Positions 5,147 to 6,356 of a stretch of 6,356 nt of DNA are shown piece after piece. Each line of letters starts with the position of its first letter. Position 1 is the stretch's first letter. The translations under genes were made by a program, and so were the position numbers. This DNA is from Bacillota bacterium (GTDB taxonomy: Bacteria > Bacillota_E > Sulfobacillia > Sulfobacillales > Sulfobacillaceae). The stretch lies in contig JAKAAS010000108.1 of the NCBI GenBank assembly GCA_021802225.1, forward strand, positions 1-6,356, in the 5' to 3' direction. Under the pieces are notes generated by a model. That model was not told where the DNA came from. It was given only the letters and a program-made list of their open reading frames with translations, and did not search any database.

Positions 5147-5623
5147 ATGATGGTATATGACTTTACTGTAGAGACTCATGATGATGCGGCCATTAACCTA
5201 AAGAACTATGAGAAGTCGGTCCTGCTGATTGTCAATACCGCCAGCCAATGCGGGTATACTCCCCAATATAAGGGACTGCAGACTCTTGCTGACCAGTTTA
5301 GCGGCCAAGGGCTTGAAATTCTCGCTTTCCCGTGCAACCAGTTTGGCCAGCAGGAACCGGACGACAATGCTGCTATCCAAGAGTTTTGCCAGGTGAACTA
5401 CCAAGTGACATTTCCTGTGCTGGCTAAAATCGAGGTCAACGGTCCAGGAGCCCATCCGCTGTACCGGTATTTGACGAGCATGGCCCCAGCCGGACCGATC
5501 CGGTGGAATTTCACCAAATTTCTTTTTGACCGCAAAGGCAATTTGATTGGCCGCTATGAACCGGACGTGGTGCCGGAGGCTTTGGCGCCCGACATTCAAC
5601 AAGCACTCGCAGACCAGTCCTGA
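5147..5623 (+). CDS. gpx: Glutathione peroxidase family thiol peroxidase
   Basis: This 158-aa cytoplasmic enzyme reduces hydrogen peroxide and organic hydroperoxides. NTASQCGYTPQY puts the peroxidatic Cys at residue 35 (Cys, not selenocysteine). FPCNQFG gives Gln65, and RWNFTKF gives Trp120 and Asn121, completing the catalytic tetrad. Cys81 in EFCQVNYQVTFP matches the resolving Cys82 of yeast Gpx3, 46 residues from the active-site Cys as in Gpx3. This points to a 2-Cys, thioredoxin-dependent peroxidase rather than true glutathione dependence. The length is normal and there is no signal peptide. I chose ATG 5147 because the RBS ends 10 nt before it. A TTG at 5138 in the same frame would sit only 1 nt from the RBS, and ATG 5150 is the next alternative. 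An intrinsic terminator follows closely. Confidence 0.95.
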   Translation: MMVYDFTVETHDDAAINLKNYEKSVLLIVNTASQCGYTPQYKGLQTLADQFSGQGLEILAFPCNQFGQQEPDDNAAIQEFCQVNYQVTFPVLAKIEVNGPGAHPLYRYLTSMAPAGPIRWNFTKFLFDRKGNLIGRYEPDVVPEALAPDIQQALADQS

Positions 5624-5627
5624 CGGA

Positions 5628-5669
5628 CAGCGGGGGAACTGCAAGCGGGTCTCCTCTGCTGGCTTTTTT
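5628..5669 (+). terminator. Intrinsic terminator of the glutathione peroxidase gene
   Basis: CAGCGGGGGA (5628-5637) pairs with TCCTCTGCTG (5652-5661), a 10-bp stem with two G-U pairs and a 14-nt loop. GC and then TTTTTT (5664-5669) follow. It begins 4 nt after the gpx stop. The other strand has no T-tract beyond the stem, so it does not serve the convergent AI-2E gene. Confidence 0.75.
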
Positions 5670-5674
5670 GGAAA

Positions 5675-6356
5675 TTACGCTTCGCCTACATAGGCGCGCC
5701 ATGCCCGGGCGCCCGAACGCAGAGCCGCCACGATAATGCCGGCGGTGGGGACCGCAAACAGCGCGCCCCAGATGCCGAGCCAGGTGGCGCCGATGAGCAG
5801 GGCTGTCACCGACAGCACCGGATGCAGGCCTACATTATCGCGCATAATGCGCGGGCCTAGGACATCAGATTCCAGCAAGTGGATTCCGAGCAAGAGAATG
5901 AGCACTTCGGGCACCCGGATGACCGGGTGGTCCAGCAGGGCGAAAGCGAGCGGGAGCACGGCGCCGATGACAGGGCCCAAAAGTGGAATCAATTCACCTA
6001 ATGCGGCGATAAATGCAATCAGTATGGCGTCAGGCAGTCCGATCAGCGCGCTGCCTATTCCAAAGGCGATGCCGATCACCACAGACAACAGCAGCTGGCC
6101 GCGCACATAGCCGCCCACGACTTTCACGACGGTCTGTTCCACAGCGGTAAACGCTGGGCGGGATTGATGAGGGATGAGGCGTTCGACTGCCGTTGAAATG
6201 CGCGGGGCGTCCAACAAAAGATAAATGGTAATGAAGATGACGAGAATGGTGTCGACCAAGCCTTTGAAGATGCCGCGCACAACTTTGAATGTGTCATGAA
6301 GCGCAGCCGAAGATGTGGCTGTGGCGTTTTGCAGAGCCGTATGCTCGATTTGGCCG
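5675..6356 (-). CDS. AI-2E family transporter (PerM/YdiK-like), C-terminal part
   Basis: The frame stays open without a stop from TAA at 5675-5677 to the right edge, giving 226 visible residues. The GTG at 6278-6280 is internal (VVRGIFKGLVD) and not the real start. The visible part has several TM segments and the family's typical pieces: YVRGQLLLSVVIGIAFG, a GLPDA turn, GELIPLLGPVIGAVLP, LLESDVLGPRIMRDNVGLHP, and GIWGALFAVPTAG near the C-terminus. Full-length members are roughly 340-380 aa, so about the last 60% is seen. The family is named for autoinducer-2 export, but many members do other jobs, such as Na+/H+ exchange, so the substrate is open. It is convergent with gpx and separated from it by 51 bp that hold the gpx terminator. 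No terminator of its own is evident. Confidence 0.9.
   Translation of the reverse strand, partial: GQIEHTALQNATATSSAALHDTFKVVRGIFKGLVDTILVIFITIYLLLDAPRISTAVERLIPHQSRPAFTAVEQTVVKVVGGYVRGQLLLSVVIGIAFGIGSALIGLPDAILIAFIAALGELIPLLGPVIGAVLPLAFALLDHPVIRVPEVLILLLGIHLLESDVLGPRIMRDNVGLHPVLSVTALLIGATWLGIWGALFAVPTAGIIVAALRSGARAWRAYVGEA

Noticed and set aside
1..6356. CRISPR array, tRNA, rRNA, riboswitch or origin
   Set aside because: I saw no regularly spaced repeats, no tRNA-like cloverleaf, no rRNA sequence and no known riboswitch core when reading both strands. A covariance-model search was not possible here.

Overview
The window (6356 bp, moderately GC-rich) reads as chromosomal DNA of a Gram-positive Bacillota (Firmicutes) bacterium. 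The grounds are strong AGGAGG-type ribosome binding sites, sigma-A-like TATAAT boxes, a YhgE/Pip-family protein, a DHA2-type MFS exporter, a Cys-type glutathione peroxidase and an AI-2E family membrane protein. The GC level and protein flavour would fit Sulfobacillus- or Alicyclobacillus-like organisms, but that is a guess from composition and family resemblance only.

Layout, left to right. (1) About 1-1110: the tnpA side of an IS607-family insertion sequence on the minus strand. A complete serine recombinase tnpA overlaps by 4 bp (ATGA) the start of tnpB, which runs off the left edge. (2) 1161-2899: a minus-strand 14-TM MFS exporter starting at GTG, with its own promoter and an intrinsic terminator that overlaps its stop codon. 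(3) 2900-3141: a divergent control region. It holds a promoter and near-palindrome for the exporter, and a promoter overlapped by a perfect 14-bp palindrome (a TetR-type operator by appearance) for yhgE. A 13-bp inverted repeat also lies here, and its right arm covers the yhgE Shine-Dalgarno and start codon. (4) 3142-5025: yhgE. (5) 5026-5146: a strong hairpin without a U-tract, then a TATAAT box and RBS. (6) 5147-5623: a glutathione peroxidase-like thiol peroxidase, closed by an intrinsic terminator. (7) 5675 to the right edge, minus strand: the C-terminal part of an AI-2E family transporter.

How the parts may work together (inference): the divergent exporter and YhgE look like an inducible envelope/export stress locus, each promoter carrying its own palindrome, with no regulator gene in the window. 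The peroxidase downstream probably has its own promoter and adds peroxide defence. The AI-2E gene is convergent and independent. The IS is inserted just past the exporter's terminator, so it disrupts no visible gene.

I see no convincing undescribed multi-gene system. The least explained structure is the yhgE/MFS divergent region, in particular the 13-bp inverted repeat that brackets the yhgE promoter and operator. No gap longer than 300 bp lacks a gene.
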